DNA of 64,000 bases from Haloactinomyces albus (GTDB taxonomy: Bacteria; Actinomycetota; Actinomycetes; Mycobacteriales; Pseudonocardiaceae), in the NCBI RefSeq assembly GCF_031458135.1, contig NZ_JAVDXW010000001.1, positions 2,542,001-2,606,000 on the forward strand. Direction: 5' to 3'. A program made the translations under genes and the position numbers. The notes under the pieces are model-generated. The model was not told where the DNA came from. It searched no databases and saw only the letters and a list, made by a program, of their open reading frames with translations. This document shows positions 25,547 to 33,988 of the stretch, in pieces (position 1 is the first letter of the stretch; each line of letters starts with the position of its first letter).

Positions 25547-25768
25547 TCACTCGTCCGCGGTGTCCTTGGGCTCCCAGACCAGCAGGTCTCCCGGCTGGCA
25601 CTCGAGTGCCTCGCAGAGCGCGGCGAGCGTCGCGAAGCGCACCGCCTTGGCACGGCCGTTCTTGAGCACTGCCAGGTTGGCGGGTGTGATCCCGACGCGG
25701 TCCGCGAGCTCGCCCACGGACATCTTCCGCTTGGCCAGCATCACGTCGATGTCGACGGTGATCGGCAT
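25547..25768 (-). CDS. Small XRE (Cro/CI-type) regulator
   Basis: 73 residues from the ATG at 25768: MPITVDIDVMLAKRKMSVGE, LADRVGITPANLAVLKNGRA and ALCEALECQPGDLLVW, a minimal helix-turn-helix protein. Its start overlaps the stop of the DUF2975 gene (TGATG). The pairing of a DUF2975 membrane protein with this type of XRE regulator is common in Gram-positive bacteria. Confidence 0.88.
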   Translation of the reverse strand: MPITVDIDVMLAKRKMSVGELADRVGITPANLAVLKNGRAKAVRFATLAALCEALECQPGDLLVWEPKDTADE

Positions 25769-26283
25769 CAGATCACCTCTTCCAGCTCGGCCTGCATCTG
25801 CGCCGCCTCGACGCCGCGCGCGACGGCCTGAGCGAGCAGCATCCGCAGCACGAGCACGATGAGCGCGACCCCCAGGACTGCCACGACAGCCCCGCACATC
25901 AGCAGGACCACGCCCGGGGCGACGACGTCACCCAGCACCACGTGGTTCGCCGAGGCCAGCAGGACCGCGAGCGCGAACACCAGGAGGGCGGCCGCCACGA
26001 TCGCGCCGATCACGACGTGCACGTACCGGAACGCGGCGTGGGAGAACACGGTTCCGCGTCGCACCATCGTCACCAGCCGCCACACGCAGACCAGGACGAC
26101 CTGGACCGTCACGACGCCCAGGAGCGTGATCACGAGGAACGGGATGCGCAGGTACGCGAGGTTCGCGTCGAGCTCCTCCAGGTCGATGGCCAGCAGCGGC
26201 ACCATCACTGTCTGTACGAACATCGAGCCGGCGAGCAGCACCACGAGCACGACGCGCAGCGCAAGCACTGTCAGCTTTCCCAT
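25768..26283 (-). CDS. DUF2975 membrane protein
   Basis: 171 residues from the ATG at 26283 (GGGGAG 3 nt upstream), with four membrane helices: LALRVVLVVLLAGSMF, FLVITLLGVVTVQVVLV, VIGAIVAAALLVFALAVL and GVVLLMCGAVVAVLGVALI. The function is unknown; partner XRE proteins are thought to be controlled by it. Upstream ATGs in this frame, to 26925, run antisense through the next gene and are not used. Confidence 0.85.
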   Translation of the reverse strand: MGKLTVLALRVVLVVLLAGSMFVQTVMVPLLAIDLEELDANLAYLRIPFLVITLLGVVTVQVVLVCVWRLVTMVRRGTVFSHAAFRYVHVVIGAIVAAALLVFALAVLLASANHVVLGDVVAPGVVLLMCGAVVAVLGVALIVLVLRMLLAQAVARGVEAAQMQAELEEVI

Positions 26284-26439
26284 CGTCTCCCCTTCGATCG
26301 AGTCACGATGGAAACCTATCGATATTCGATAGGTATGGCAAGAGGTCGGGGCAGCCGGCATCGAACGCGGTCTCCGCAGCGTCCGCCTTGCTCCACCATT
26401 CGGCCCGGGATTGTCGGTGCCTCCGCCTGAGCTCGCCGC

Positions 26440-26865
26440 ATGCCGTTGTCCGTACACGAGCGCGAGCAGTTCCTGGCCGAGCCACATGTCGCGGCGCTGT
26501 CCGTCTCGGCCGGTCAAAGCCGTGGGCCGTTGACCGTGCCGATCTGGTACCAGTACGCGTCGGGTGGCGAGGTGTGGGTGCTGACCTCGGCCGACTCCCG
26601 GAAAGCTCGGCTCATCGAGGCGGCCGGGCGCTTCAGCCTGATGGTCGACCGGACCGAACCGACCGTCCGATACGTCTCCGTGGAAGGGCCGGTCACGCGA
26701 ACGGTGCCGGGGACCGACGAACTGCTGTGGGAGATGAGCGAGCGCTACCTGCCGCCGGAGAAGGTCCCGTCCTACATCGAGTTCGCCAAGGCCGAGCTCG
26801 GCGAGCAGGTCGCCATCCACCTGCGGCCCGAGCGGTGGCTCTCGGCGGACCTCGGCGCGAGCTGA
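26440..26865 (+). CDS. Pyridoxamine 5'-phosphate oxidase-fold (FMN/F420) protein
   Basis: 141 residues: MPLSVHEREQFLAEPHVAAL, then VPIWYQYASGGEVWVLTSAD, RKARLIEAAGRFSLMVDR and VRYVSVEGPVTRT. This is the split-barrel flavin or F420 reductase family (FDOR-B type) common in actinomycetes. The cofactor and substrate are not decidable. It is divergent from the DUF2975 gene. Confidence 0.82.
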   Translation: MPLSVHEREQFLAEPHVAALSVSAGQSRGPLTVPIWYQYASGGEVWVLTSADSRKARLIEAAGRFSLMVDRTEPTVRYVSVEGPVTRTVPGTDELLWEMSERYLPPEKVPSYIEFAKAELGEQVAIHLRPERWLSADLGAS

Positions 26866-26979
26866 ACCTACGCCGCACCATACGTGTCGACCCGCATTCC
26901 CGGTCCGGGCATCGACCGTCACCACGAACAGTCCACCCGTCGGATGCTCGTCATCGGGGCCTCTCCCCGTGTGCGCCGT

Positions 26980-28173
26980 TCATGACCGGACCGGTCGATT
27001 CTCGTGGTCAGCGGTGCGGGCACGCTGTGGTGCTGTGTAGGCCCAGTGCCAAGCCAGCTCCACCGGACCGCGGGAAAAGTAGCGCAGCCACCACCGGCAA
27101 AAGAGTACGAGGATGGCGCAGATCCCCGCCCACGCACCGACGACCCACCACGGCCGTGCGCCCGCGAGCTGATCGGCCAATCCGAATCCCCAGCCGTAGC
27201 ACAGGATGCTTGCCAGCAGGTTTTGCAGTACGTAGCAGGACAGTGCGGCTCGCCCGACCTCCGAGAGGGCACGACGTACCGGACCCACCTGCCTGCGCAT
27301 CCGCATGGTCGTTTCGGTGACCAGACCGAGGATCCCCACGGCGACCACCGGAGGCAGCAGGTAGCGGCCGACGAGAGCCCAGTCCGCTCCGGCGAAGCTG
27401 ACCACCAGGTTGCACGGAACTCCCACACCCAGGCCGATGCGCATCAGCCGCTGCCGCAGCAGCAGTCCCCGGCGGGAATTCTCGAAGGCTCCCGCTCGCA
27501 ACAGCCGTGCACCGAGCAGGAACAGCACGATGCCGGAGGGAACGATCAGGAGCAGTTCCAGGCGGTAGACCGGTGCCTGGAGGAGACGTTGCCCGACCTG
27601 GTCGAGCCAGCTGCCCTCGGTGTACAGCTCGGTGCCCCCGGCCGTGGGGGTGGTGCTGTCCGGTGCTGTCACCAGCACGGCGGTCAGGGACAGCAGCACC
27701 AGCACGGAGACCGTGCCGACCGTCCACATCCACGCGCGTATCGCGCGTTCGGTGCGGGCAAGGAGGTAGGCGACCCGGAAGGAGACCAGCGCATAGCCCA
27801 TCAGGACATCGAATTCGAAGATGAGCATGTAGTGCAGGGTGCCTTCGACGAACAGCAGCGCCGTGCGCCACAGGTACCACCCCGGCCACGAGCGGCCATG
27901 CCGCAGCGCCGAACGGTACTGCAGTTCCATGCCGATCCCGAACAGGATGGTCAGCAGCGCCAGGAACTTCCCGTTCGCGGTGAAGCGCAGCACGGTTTCG
28001 ACCACGCCGGGGATCGAATCCGTGGACGGGAGGTTGGTGAGCACTCCGGCCGGTCCCCGCGGATCGGTGAAGATCCAGATGTTGGAGGCCAGGGTGCCGA
28101 GGATGGCCACGCCGCGCAGCAGGTCCAGTGCGGCGATGCGCCCGGTATTCGCCGTGGCAGTAGAAGCTTGCAT
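26980..28173 (-). CDS. DUF418 family membrane protein
   Basis: 397 residues from the ATG at 28173 (an upstream GTG at 28230 lacks support). The N-terminal RIAALDLLRGVAILGTLASN and about nine to ten membrane helices, with GRAALSCYVLQNL in the C-terminal DUF418 part, fit the acyltransferase-like DUF418/DUF1624 group. A role in surface or lipid modification is assumed in the family but not proven. It is divergent from the histidine kinase. Confidence 0.82.
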   Translation of the reverse strand: MQASTATANTGRIAALDLLRGVAILGTLASNIWIFTDPRGPAGVLTNLPSTDSIPGVVETVLRFTANGKFLALLTILFGIGMELQYRSALRHGRSWPGWYLWRTALLFVEGTLHYMLIFEFDVLMGYALVSFRVAYLLARTERAIRAWMWTVGTVSVLVLLSLTAVLVTAPDSTTPTAGGTELYTEGSWLDQVGQRLLQAPVYRLELLLIVPSGIVLFLLGARLLRAGAFENSRRGLLLRQRLMRIGLGVGVPCNLVVSFAGADWALVGRYLLPPVVAVGILGLVTETTMRMRRQVGPVRRALSEVGRAALSCYVLQNLLASILCYGWGFGLADQLAGARPWWVVGAWAGICAILVLFCRWWLRYFSRGPVELAWHWAYTAPQRARTADHENRPVRS

Positions 28174-28308
28174 ACCGAGTGATCCTGGTCGTCGGAGCAC
28201 CGTCGAGACGTCGGCGAGTCGAACGATCATTCCTCATCGGTTCGGATGACTCCGGCGGGGTTCTTTGGTCGGATACCGAGGAATCCGCCGATGTGCTGGG
28301 ATCGATGC

Positions 28309-29481
28309 ATGGTTCACCCATCTGCCCTGCCCACACCCCGGGATGCGGCGTTCGCAGTGGGCTTCTTTCTGGGTGGCTCCGCGCTGTACTGGCTCGATGG
28401 CGGCGCGTTGGTGCCCTACGGAAACCACGGGAGCATCGGTTGGCGACCAGCCTTGCTGGCCGCGATCTGCCTGGCGCAGTTGTGGAGGAGCCGCCGACCG
28501 CTGACGGCGTTGACGGTCGGACTGGTGGTCACCGCTGTCGACGGGGTGTGGGGTTTCAGTCTGCCGGTGCTGTTGGTGCTCGGGGAGTTGCTGCACGCTG
28601 TCGTGCTGTACGGTTCCGCTCGTGCGCAGCGTTGGACCGTGCGTGTGCTGGTTACGGGCACGGCCCTGTTGATGCTGGTCGTCGCAGTGCTCACCCGCGA
28701 CATGCGGTGGGTCGTCCTGGTTCCGCTGTTGTCCGGGGCCTTGTTCTTCACGCCGGTGTGGTGGGCGCGGGATGTGCGCAGCCAGAGCGAGTTGGCCGAG
28801 CTGGAGCGGATGCGTTCCGACGAGCTCGCCCGGATCGCCGAGCTGGACCGGCGGGAGGCGGTCGCGGCCGAGCGCGCGAGGATGGCTCGTGATCTCCACG
28901 ATGTTGTCGCCAGCCACCTTTCGGCGATAGCGCTGCAGTCATCGGCGCTGTTGACCACGGCCCACCGCGATCAGGCGCAGGTGCACACGGTGGCGGGCTC
29001 GGTACGGGAGAACAGCGTGGCGGCCTTGGACGAGATGCGCGCGATGATCGGACTGCTGCGTGGTTCGGAGAACTTCTCGTATGCCGACTCGCATGCGGCA
29101 CCGCATCGACTGGCCGATCTGGAGACATTGCTGGACTCCGCACGGGCGGGTGGCTTGCGTGTCGACCGGCGCATTTCCGGCGTCGACGGGATACCGGCCG
29201 CCCCCGCGCTGGCGGCTTACCGGATCACCCAGCAGGCACTGGCCAACGCCACGCAGCATGCACCGGGAGCCCGAGTGTCGGTACGGCTGCACGGTGACGG
29301 TGAGCGGTTGGTGGCCGAGGTCGAGAACGAGTTGACGACCGATCCGCGACCGGGCAACGGTCTGGGATTGGAAACCATGCGCGAGCGCGCCGAAATGCTC
29401 GGTGGGTCGTTCCATGCGGAACAGGTGGCTCGGAGCTGGCGCGTGCGAGCCGTGCTCCCGCTGGAAAGGTCCCGGACATGA
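28309..29481 (+). CDS. Sensor histidine kinase (HisKA_3 type)
   Basis: 390 residues from the ATG at 28309. Five or so membrane helices fill residues 10-150; a coiled coil follows, then the phosphoacceptor motif ERARMARDLHDVVASHLSA and an ATPase domain (AYRITQQALANATQHAPGA, GNGLGLETMRERAEMLGG). It phosphorylates the response regulator encoded next, with which it overlaps by 4 nt. The signal is unknown. Confidence 0.9.
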   Translation: MVHPSALPTPRDAAFAVGFFLGGSALYWLDGGALVPYGNHGSIGWRPALLAAICLAQLWRSRRPLTALTVGLVVTAVDGVWGFSLPVLLVLGELLHAVVLYGSARAQRWTVRVLVTGTALLMLVVAVLTRDMRWVVLVPLLSGALFFTPVWWARDVRSQSELAELERMRSDELARIAELDRREAVAAERARMARDLHDVVASHLSAIALQSSALLTTAHRDQAQVHTVAGSVRENSVAALDEMRAMIGLLRGSENFSYADSHAAPHRLADLETLLDSARAGGLRVDRRISGVDGIPAAPALAAYRITQQALANATQHAPGARVSVRLHGDGERLVAEVENELTTDPRPGNGLGLETMRERAEMLGGSFHAEQVARSWRVRAVLPLERSRT

Positions 29482-30137
29482 CGATCAGGGTGCTCATCGC
29501 CGACGACCATGCGGCGGTCCGGACCGGGTTGGCGATGGTGCTGGAGGGCGGCGGCGACATCGAGGTGGTGGGGGAGGCCGACGACGGCGGGTCGGCGGTG
29601 CGCAGGGTGCACGAGCTGGCTCCGGATGTGGTCCTGATGGATGTCCGGATGCCCGGCATGGACGGAATCGAGGCGACCAGGGCACTGGTCACCGGACGCG
29701 TGTGCGAGATTCTCGTGCTGACCACTTTCGACATGGACGAGTACGTGTACGGGGCACTGCGGGCAGGAGCCGCCGGGTTCCTGCTCAAATCCGTCGAAGC
29801 GCCTCGGCTGATCGAAGCGGTCCGGCAGGTCGCCGCCGGGGACGGAGTCCTGGACCCGGGGGTCACCCGCCGGATGCTCACCGCGTTCGCGGCGTCGGGG
29901 CCCGCCTGTTCACCACCCCCTGCCACGTTGGACGGGCTCACCGAGCGTGAGCACGAGGTGCTCGCCTGCCTCGGCCTCGGACTGTCCAACCAGCGGATCG
30001 CCACCACACTGGTGATCAGCGAGACCACGGTGAAAACCCACGTGTCGAGGGTCCTGTTCAAACTCGGCCTGGACTCCCGGGTTCAGGCCGCCATCCTGGC
30101 GCAGGAGCACGGTTTGACGCTCGGATCCGCCGAATAG
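29478..30137 (+). CDS. NarL/LuxR-type response regulator
   Basis: 219 residues. Receiver domain with phosphoacceptor D55 in VVLMDVRMPGMDG and switch Thr/Lys in LTTFDMDEY and GFLLKS. The C-terminal LuxR helix-turn-helix is LTEREHEVLACLGLGLSNQR and TTVKTHVSRVLFKLGL. The ATG overlaps the kinase stop, so the pair is one operon. Confidence 0.93.
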   Translation: MTIRVLIADDHAAVRTGLAMVLEGGGDIEVVGEADDGGSAVRRVHELAPDVVLMDVRMPGMDGIEATRALVTGRVCEILVLTTFDMDEYVYGALRAGAAGFLLKSVEAPRLIEAVRQVAAGDGVLDPGVTRRMLTAFAASGPACSPPPATLDGLTEREHEVLACLGLGLSNQRIATTLVISETTVKTHVSRVLFKLGLDSRVQAAILAQEHGLTLGSAE

Positions 30138-30220
30138 GACGTTTCCGGCTGCGGCGGCATTCGGGAAAGCCCACGGGTTGTTGGCGAGTTGCCCGGTGAG
30201 GTGTCGCCGTGCTGTCCGGG

Positions 30221-30286
30221 TTACATGCGTTCGGGGGCGCTGATGCCGAGCAGGTCGAGCCCGTGCTGGAGTGTGGTTGCCGCCGA
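30221..30286 (-). pseudogene. 3' fragment of argS (arginyl-tRNA synthetase C-terminus)
   Basis: 22 codons read SAATTLQHGLDLLGISAPER plus Met and a stop. TLxxGLDLLGIxAPERM is the typical C-terminus of actinobacterial arginyl-tRNA synthetase. The frame loses similarity at once upstream, where it meets the conserved hairpin block B. It is a gene-end fragment, probably left by recombination or integration. The neighbouring 30138-30220 shows nothing. Confidence 0.65.
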
Positions 30287-30332
30287 CCAGTGCGCCGGGG
30301 ATTACACACCGGTCGGCAGCGCGGACCGGCGC
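30282..30332 (-). ncRNA. Conserved 51-bp hairpin element, copy B
   Basis: Second copy of the block at 21501-21551 (42 of 51 identical). Stem arms are 30283-30294 and 30305-30316. The two positions that break the DNA palindrome become G-U pairs if the minus strand is transcribed, so the 12-bp RNA stem is kept, with TCCCCG conserved in the loop. It lies directly downstream of the 61-residue ORF. Confidence 0.5.
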
Positions 30333-30368
30333 CGGACGGTTTCGGGGGTCGACAGCCCCGGCCCGGAT

Positions 30369-30554
30369 CTACAGGCGGCGCAGCCCATCGAGGACACGGG
30401 CGAGCATGCTCGTATCCGGTACCGCCCATTGTTGGGAGGGAATGTCCGGTAGTGGGTACCGGCGCTTGGTCGGTAGCTCGGCCAGTTCGCCGGAGAGATC
30501 ACCGCGCAGGGCGGTGATGTAGCCGTTCGTCCGCCGTGGCGGGTACGTGCTCAC
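30369..30554 (-). CDS. Micro-ORF 3 of the XRE module
   Basis: 61 residues from the GTG at 30554: MSTYPPRRTNGYITALRGDL, then SGELAELPTKRRYPLPDIPS and MLARVLDGLRRL. The family is not recognised. The start overlaps the stop of the 75-residue ORF by 4 nt (GTGA), which supports it. It is the last gene of the minus-strand module and is followed by hairpin block B. Confidence 0.65.
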   Translation of the reverse strand: MSTYPPRRTNGYITALRGDLSGELAELPTKRRYPLPDIPSQQWAVPDTSMLARVLDGLRRL

Positions 30555-30778
30555 TGCTCGGCGTTCACGATCGCCGATGGCCGGTCTTCCTGGCTGTGTT
30601 GCGAGTTCTGCTCGCCGGTGGATTCGCGGAGTGCCGTGGCGAGTTCGTTCAGTGCGGTTGCGAGGTCGCGGCGCTGCCGATTGCTGTAGCGCCCGCCGCC
30701 GACCTCGAAGGCGGCTTCGTCGAGTAGCCATTGCGCTTTGCGTAGGAGGACCGCAAGTACCGTGTCCGGCCTGCTCAT
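30551..30778 (-). CDS. Micro-ORF 2 of the XRE module
   Basis: 75 residues, mostly helical: LAVLLRKAQWLLDEAAFEVG, GGRYSNRQRRDLATALNELA and ALRESTGEQ. The ATG overlaps the upstream stop (ATGA). No domain is recognised; the Arg/Leu helices would suit a protein or DNA partner. It is probably co-expressed with the regulator at 31049-32266. Confidence 0.68.
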   Translation of the reverse strand: MSRPDTVLAVLLRKAQWLLDEAAFEVGGGRYSNRQRRDLATALNELATALRESTGEQNSQHSQEDRPSAIVNAEQ

Positions 30779-30993
30779 CGGGCACCGTTACGGCCGTTCG
30801 TCGGCTGGTCGAGCAAATCGTTCAGCGTGTCCCGCAGGTGTATTGCCTCGGCACGAGTCCAGTGGGTGCGGGTGAGTGCGCCGGGTGTGTCGATCCGGAT
30901 TCCGGAGTCCGACCGGTTCAGTGCGAACCATTCCCGGCCACCCTGCTCGTTGGCACACCGCATCCGGTGGTGGGAGCGATACTGCGTGTTCAT
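30775..30993 (-). CDS. Micro-ORF 1 of the XRE module
   Basis: 72 residues from the ATG at 30993 (GGGGG just upstream): MNTQYRSHHRMRCANEQGGR, then REWFALNRSDSGIRIDTPGA and HWTRAEAIHLRDTLNDLLDQ. It has the look of a small beta-then-helix protein. It starts 55 nt after the stop of the XRE regulator. The family is unknown to me. Confidence 0.68.
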   Translation of the reverse strand: MNTQYRSHHRMRCANEQGGREWFALNRSDSGIRIDTPGALTRTHWTRAEAIHLRDTLNDLLDQPTNGRNGAR

Positions 30994-31048
30994 GCCCCCA
31001 GCATCGGACACGGATGATCTCCGGAAAGGTACAAACCGTACCTTCGAC

Positions 31049-32266
31049 CTATCGGGCGAGTAGCCTCAACCGGTCGGCCAAATCGCGGGCTGCGGCACTC
31101 CGGCCGCTCGGTGGCGAGTGCACCAGGTCGGCTGCCATCTCGCGAGCGAAGCCGTTGTATCGGGCCGTTTCCGGTGCCGTGCGCTCCGCACATTCCAGCG
31201 TGCCCAGTGATGCGGCACGGTCCCCACGCTTGTGGTGGGCCCGCGCTACTTCGATCAGATGACGGGACCGTCGCGGTACCGACGTGATCGCCTCCGGCCC
31301 GACCGTGTCCGCTGCTTGTAGTGCCTCGCCGGTGTGCTGTAGCTCCACACTGATGCTCACCGCGTGCGCACCCAGCACGGGCAGGCCGAACGAGGACTGT
31401 GTATGGCGGTAGGAGGGTCCGAGCTTGCGGGCAATGCCGTGAGCCCGCTCCCACTCCCGCCACGCTGACCCGTGCTTGCCGCTCCTGGCATGGGTCAGCG
31501 CCGACTCGGCCAACAGGGCTCCGTGGAGTCCGTGCCAGTCGTCGGCTGCTTCGTCGGTGAGGTACGGCTCCAACTGGCCGCATCCATTCTCGGCGACATG
31601 CAGTGCCTCGTCCCACCGGCCGGATTCCCGTAGCACCTGCACCAGGCCCCAGGCACCCGAGGCGATCGCGTACGGATCGTCCGCGTCCTGTGCTTCGTGC
31701 ACCGACCGGTCGGCGACCAGCCAGACGAGTTCGGGCGTCGGCTGGTATGCGGTGTAGAACTGGGCCAGCCGATACACCCCGGCCAGGATGCGGCGTGCTT
31801 GTCGACGCTCGGTGCCGGTGCGTGCGCGTACGGCGTTCTGTGCGTCCCGGATGAGGTCGGGCAGCAGTGCCCCGACCTGTGTCCGGTGATTCGGCGCGGA
31901 GTGCCGCAGATGCCATGCGGCGGTGAGTCGTTCGGCCAGGTGTGCCAGGCTCACCGGCTGCGGATTCGGGGTGAGGCGGTATTCGGTGAGCGCGGCCTGT
32001 ACCTCACTCAGGGCCGCGTGTTCGTCGCCACCGGCGAAGATCTGCACCGGGACCGCTTCACCGTTGCCGGTCAACTCGGCAAGGTCCGAGATACCGAGCG
32101 CACGCGCGAGCTTGACCAGCATCGGCAGGCGTGGCACCTGTAAGCGTCCGACCTCTATCGCCTTCAGCCATTCGGTGGACCGCCCCACCAGACCGGCCAG
32201 TACCGGACGGGACATGCCCGCTCGCTGCCGGGCCGTTTTGATCCGTTGCCCAACATCGGCACTCAT
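31049..32266 (-). CDS. XRE regulator with TPR-like C-terminal domain
   Basis: 405 residues from the ATG at 32266 (GAGG 9 nt upstream). The helix-turn-helix is RIKTARQRAGMSRPVLAGLV and GRSTEWLKAIEVGRLQVPRL. The rest is a helical repeat domain resembling tetratricopeptide repeats (ILAGVYRLAQFYTAYQPTPE, SGRWDEALHVAENG, SALTHARSGKHGSAWREWER). Actinomycete proteins of this design bind signals in the repeat domain. It heads an operon with three micro-ORFs. Confidence 0.85.
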   Translation of the reverse strand: MSADVGQRIKTARQRAGMSRPVLAGLVGRSTEWLKAIEVGRLQVPRLPMLVKLARALGISDLAELTGNGEAVPVQIFAGGDEHAALSEVQAALTEYRLTPNPQPVSLAHLAERLTAAWHLRHSAPNHRTQVGALLPDLIRDAQNAVRARTGTERRQARRILAGVYRLAQFYTAYQPTPELVWLVADRSVHEAQDADDPYAIASGAWGLVQVLRESGRWDEALHVAENGCGQLEPYLTDEAADDWHGLHGALLAESALTHARSGKHGSAWREWERAHGIARKLGPSYRHTQSSFGLPVLGAHAVSISVELQHTGEALQAADTVGPEAITSVPRRSRHLIEVARAHHKRGDRAASLGTLECAERTAPETARYNGFAREMAADLVHSPPSGRSAAARDLADRLRLLAR

Positions 32267-32402
32267 GCCGAACCACCTCTTCGTGGAAGTTGTCCTCCTC
32301 GCGTGCCCTCGGTCTGTCGACCGGGGCATCCTTCCGCGAAGAGTGATCCCAGGTTAGCGAGAACGCGATCAGGTGGCGAGAGATCACCGCGATTCAGGAC
32401 TC

Positions 32403-32909
32403 TCAGCGGTTTTCGACGGTTTTCCGGATGCCCTCGATTGTCTGTCGCAGCGCATCCTGAAGTTGGGCGCGACGGTCCTCCAGGAACGTTTCGGCTTTCT
32501 CCGGTGGCATTTGCTCCAGAAGGCTCCGGAGACCGTTGCGGAGCTCGCGCATGACGTAGCGCTGGGTCAGCAGAGATCCGTGGCCTGCGGGTTCGATGTC
32601 GAAGGACCATACCGAGGTGTCGGCATCGTCCACCGGGCTCAGGACGACCCAGGCGAAGCGGAACCCCGGATCGGCGGCCACGACCTCGCACTCCGTGGTC
32701 CACACCCGCTCGCCGTCCCGGTTACGACCGAGAAACCGGGAACCGACCGCACCCGGTTCTCCCCGAGTCCACTCACCACCGAGGTTCTCCGGGCTCCACT
32801 CGCCCATGCGCGTGATGTCGCTTGCGACCGCGTAAACCTTCTCGGGCGAGGCCTCGATCGCGACGGAGGCGTGTATGTCGTAGCTGATGTCGTCCTTGAG
32901 CTCGCTCAT
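32403..32909 (-). CDS. SRPBCC (START/polyketide-cyclase-like) protein
   Basis: 168 residues from the ATG at 32909: ISYDIHASVAIEASPEKVYA, VASDITRMGEWSPENLGGEW, VVAADPGFRFAWVVLSPV and a long C-terminal helix. This is the hydrophobic-pocket SRPBCC fold. The ligand is unknown. In-frame residues upstream of 32909 are not supported. Confidence 0.8.
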   Translation of the reverse strand: MSELKDDISYDIHASVAIEASPEKVYAVASDITRMGEWSPENLGGEWTRGEPGAVGSRFLGRNRDGERVWTTECEVVAADPGFRFAWVVLSPVDDADTSVWSFDIEPAGHGSLLTQRYVMRELRNGLRSLLEQMPPEKAETFLEDRRAQLQDALRQTIEGIRKTVENR

Positions 32910-32961
32910 GGTGGCAGCCTTCCACACAGGACCGACAGAAACCCCGGAAGAGCGTGCGGGG

Positions 32962-33537
32962 TCAGATCTCGCGGACGACCCGGGCGGGGTTGCCGACCGC
33001 GACGACATTCGCGGGCAGGTCGCGAGTGACAACCGCTCCCGCGCCGACGACGGTGTTCTCCCCGATGGTCACTCCGGGACAGACGATGGCCCCGCCACTG
33101 AGCCAGACGTTGTCCCCGATCGTGATCGGCCGCGCCGCCTCCCACTTGGCCCGCCGCTGTTCGGGGTCGATCGGGTGCGTGGGGGTGAGCAGCTGGACAT
33201 GGGGGCCGATCTGCACGTCGGCACCGATGTCGATCCTCCCGACATCGAGCAGGACGGCGCCGAAGTTGACGAACGTCCTCGGCCCGATGCTGATCCGGTA
33301 GCCGTAGTCCACCCGCAGCGGGGGCCGCACCTCCGTGCCCTCACCCAGCTCACCCAGCAGCTCGGCCAGGGCCGCGCGCCGGGTCTGCGGGTCGGCTGCG
33401 GGAGAAGTGTTGAACTTTTCGCTCAGCTCGGCCGCGTGCAGAGCGTCGGCAGCCAGCTCGGGGTCGTCGGCGATGTAGAACTCGCCTGCGAGCATACGAT
33501 CTTTCTGGCTGGTCACGATGTCCTTCTCGAACGGCAC
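32962..33537 (-). CDS. Maltose/galactoside O-acetyltransferase-like protein
   Basis: 191 residues. An N-terminal Mac domain (KDRMLAGEFYIADDPELAAD) precedes a left-handed beta-helix with hexapeptide repeats (VRPPLRVDYGYRISIGPRTF, GPHVQLLTPTHPIDPEQRR, VIGENTVVGAGAVVTRDLPA-type coils). The His of THPID is the usual catalytic base. It transfers acetyl from acetyl-CoA to a sugar; the natural substrate is uncertain. Confidence 0.9.
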   Translation of the reverse strand: MPFEKDIVTSQKDRMLAGEFYIADDPELAADALHAAELSEKFNTSPAADPQTRRAALAELLGELGEGTEVRPPLRVDYGYRISIGPRTFVNFGAVLLDVGRIDIGADVQIGPHVQLLTPTHPIDPEQRRAKWEAARPITIGDNVWLSGGAIVCPGVTIGENTVVGAGAVVTRDLPANVVAVGNPARVVREI

Positions 33538-33589
33538 GGTCAGGGCGGTTTCACCACCCAGTATGGGCGATCATCGATGCTCGTCCGAA

Positions 33590-33886
33590 TCAGGAGGCTT
33601 CCACCTTGAACGGGTCGTGCTCGGCGAGCAGCTTGTCCAAGCGCGCCTGATCGACCCTGTTGACCAGCGTGGTGCCTTCCTGCCGGTCCCGGATGCACTT
33701 GGCCAGGGTGAACGTGGACGTCACCGTGTACAGGATGCCGAGAGCGAGAAATCCCCGAACCCAGCCGTTGACGGGCAGATACACGATTCCCACGCTGACG
33801 GCCAGCACCGCGATCCCGAAGGAAATGATGGCCTGCACGTAGAACGCGGTGGTCGTCGACGAGGAGGACGATGTCGGCGTGGTCAT
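33590..33886 (-). CDS. YiaA/YiaB-type two-helix membrane protein
   Basis: 98 residues with two membrane helices, FYVQAIISFGIAVLAVSVGI and WVRGFLALGILYTVTSTFTL, then AKCIRDRQE, which fits the YiaAB two-helix domain. The function is unknown. Confidence 0.82.
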   Translation of the reverse strand: MTTPTSSSSSTTTAFYVQAIISFGIAVLAVSVGIVYLPVNGWVRGFLALGILYTVTSTFTLAKCIRDRQEGTTLVNRVDQARLDKLLAEHDPFKVEAS

Positions 33887-33988
33887 GTGCCATACGATCC
33901 GGTACCCATCCCGGAAAGTCTTGAGTACGGCTACTCAAACCGACATCGTGAACCGACCACGTGCGGTGACAGCAACGGAACTCGAAAA

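Noticed and set aside
26284-26925. Long upstream extension of the DUF2975 frame
   Set aside because: It is antisense to the clearly coding flavin/F420-fold gene and lacks membrane-protein features; the ATG at 26283 has a good ribosome site.
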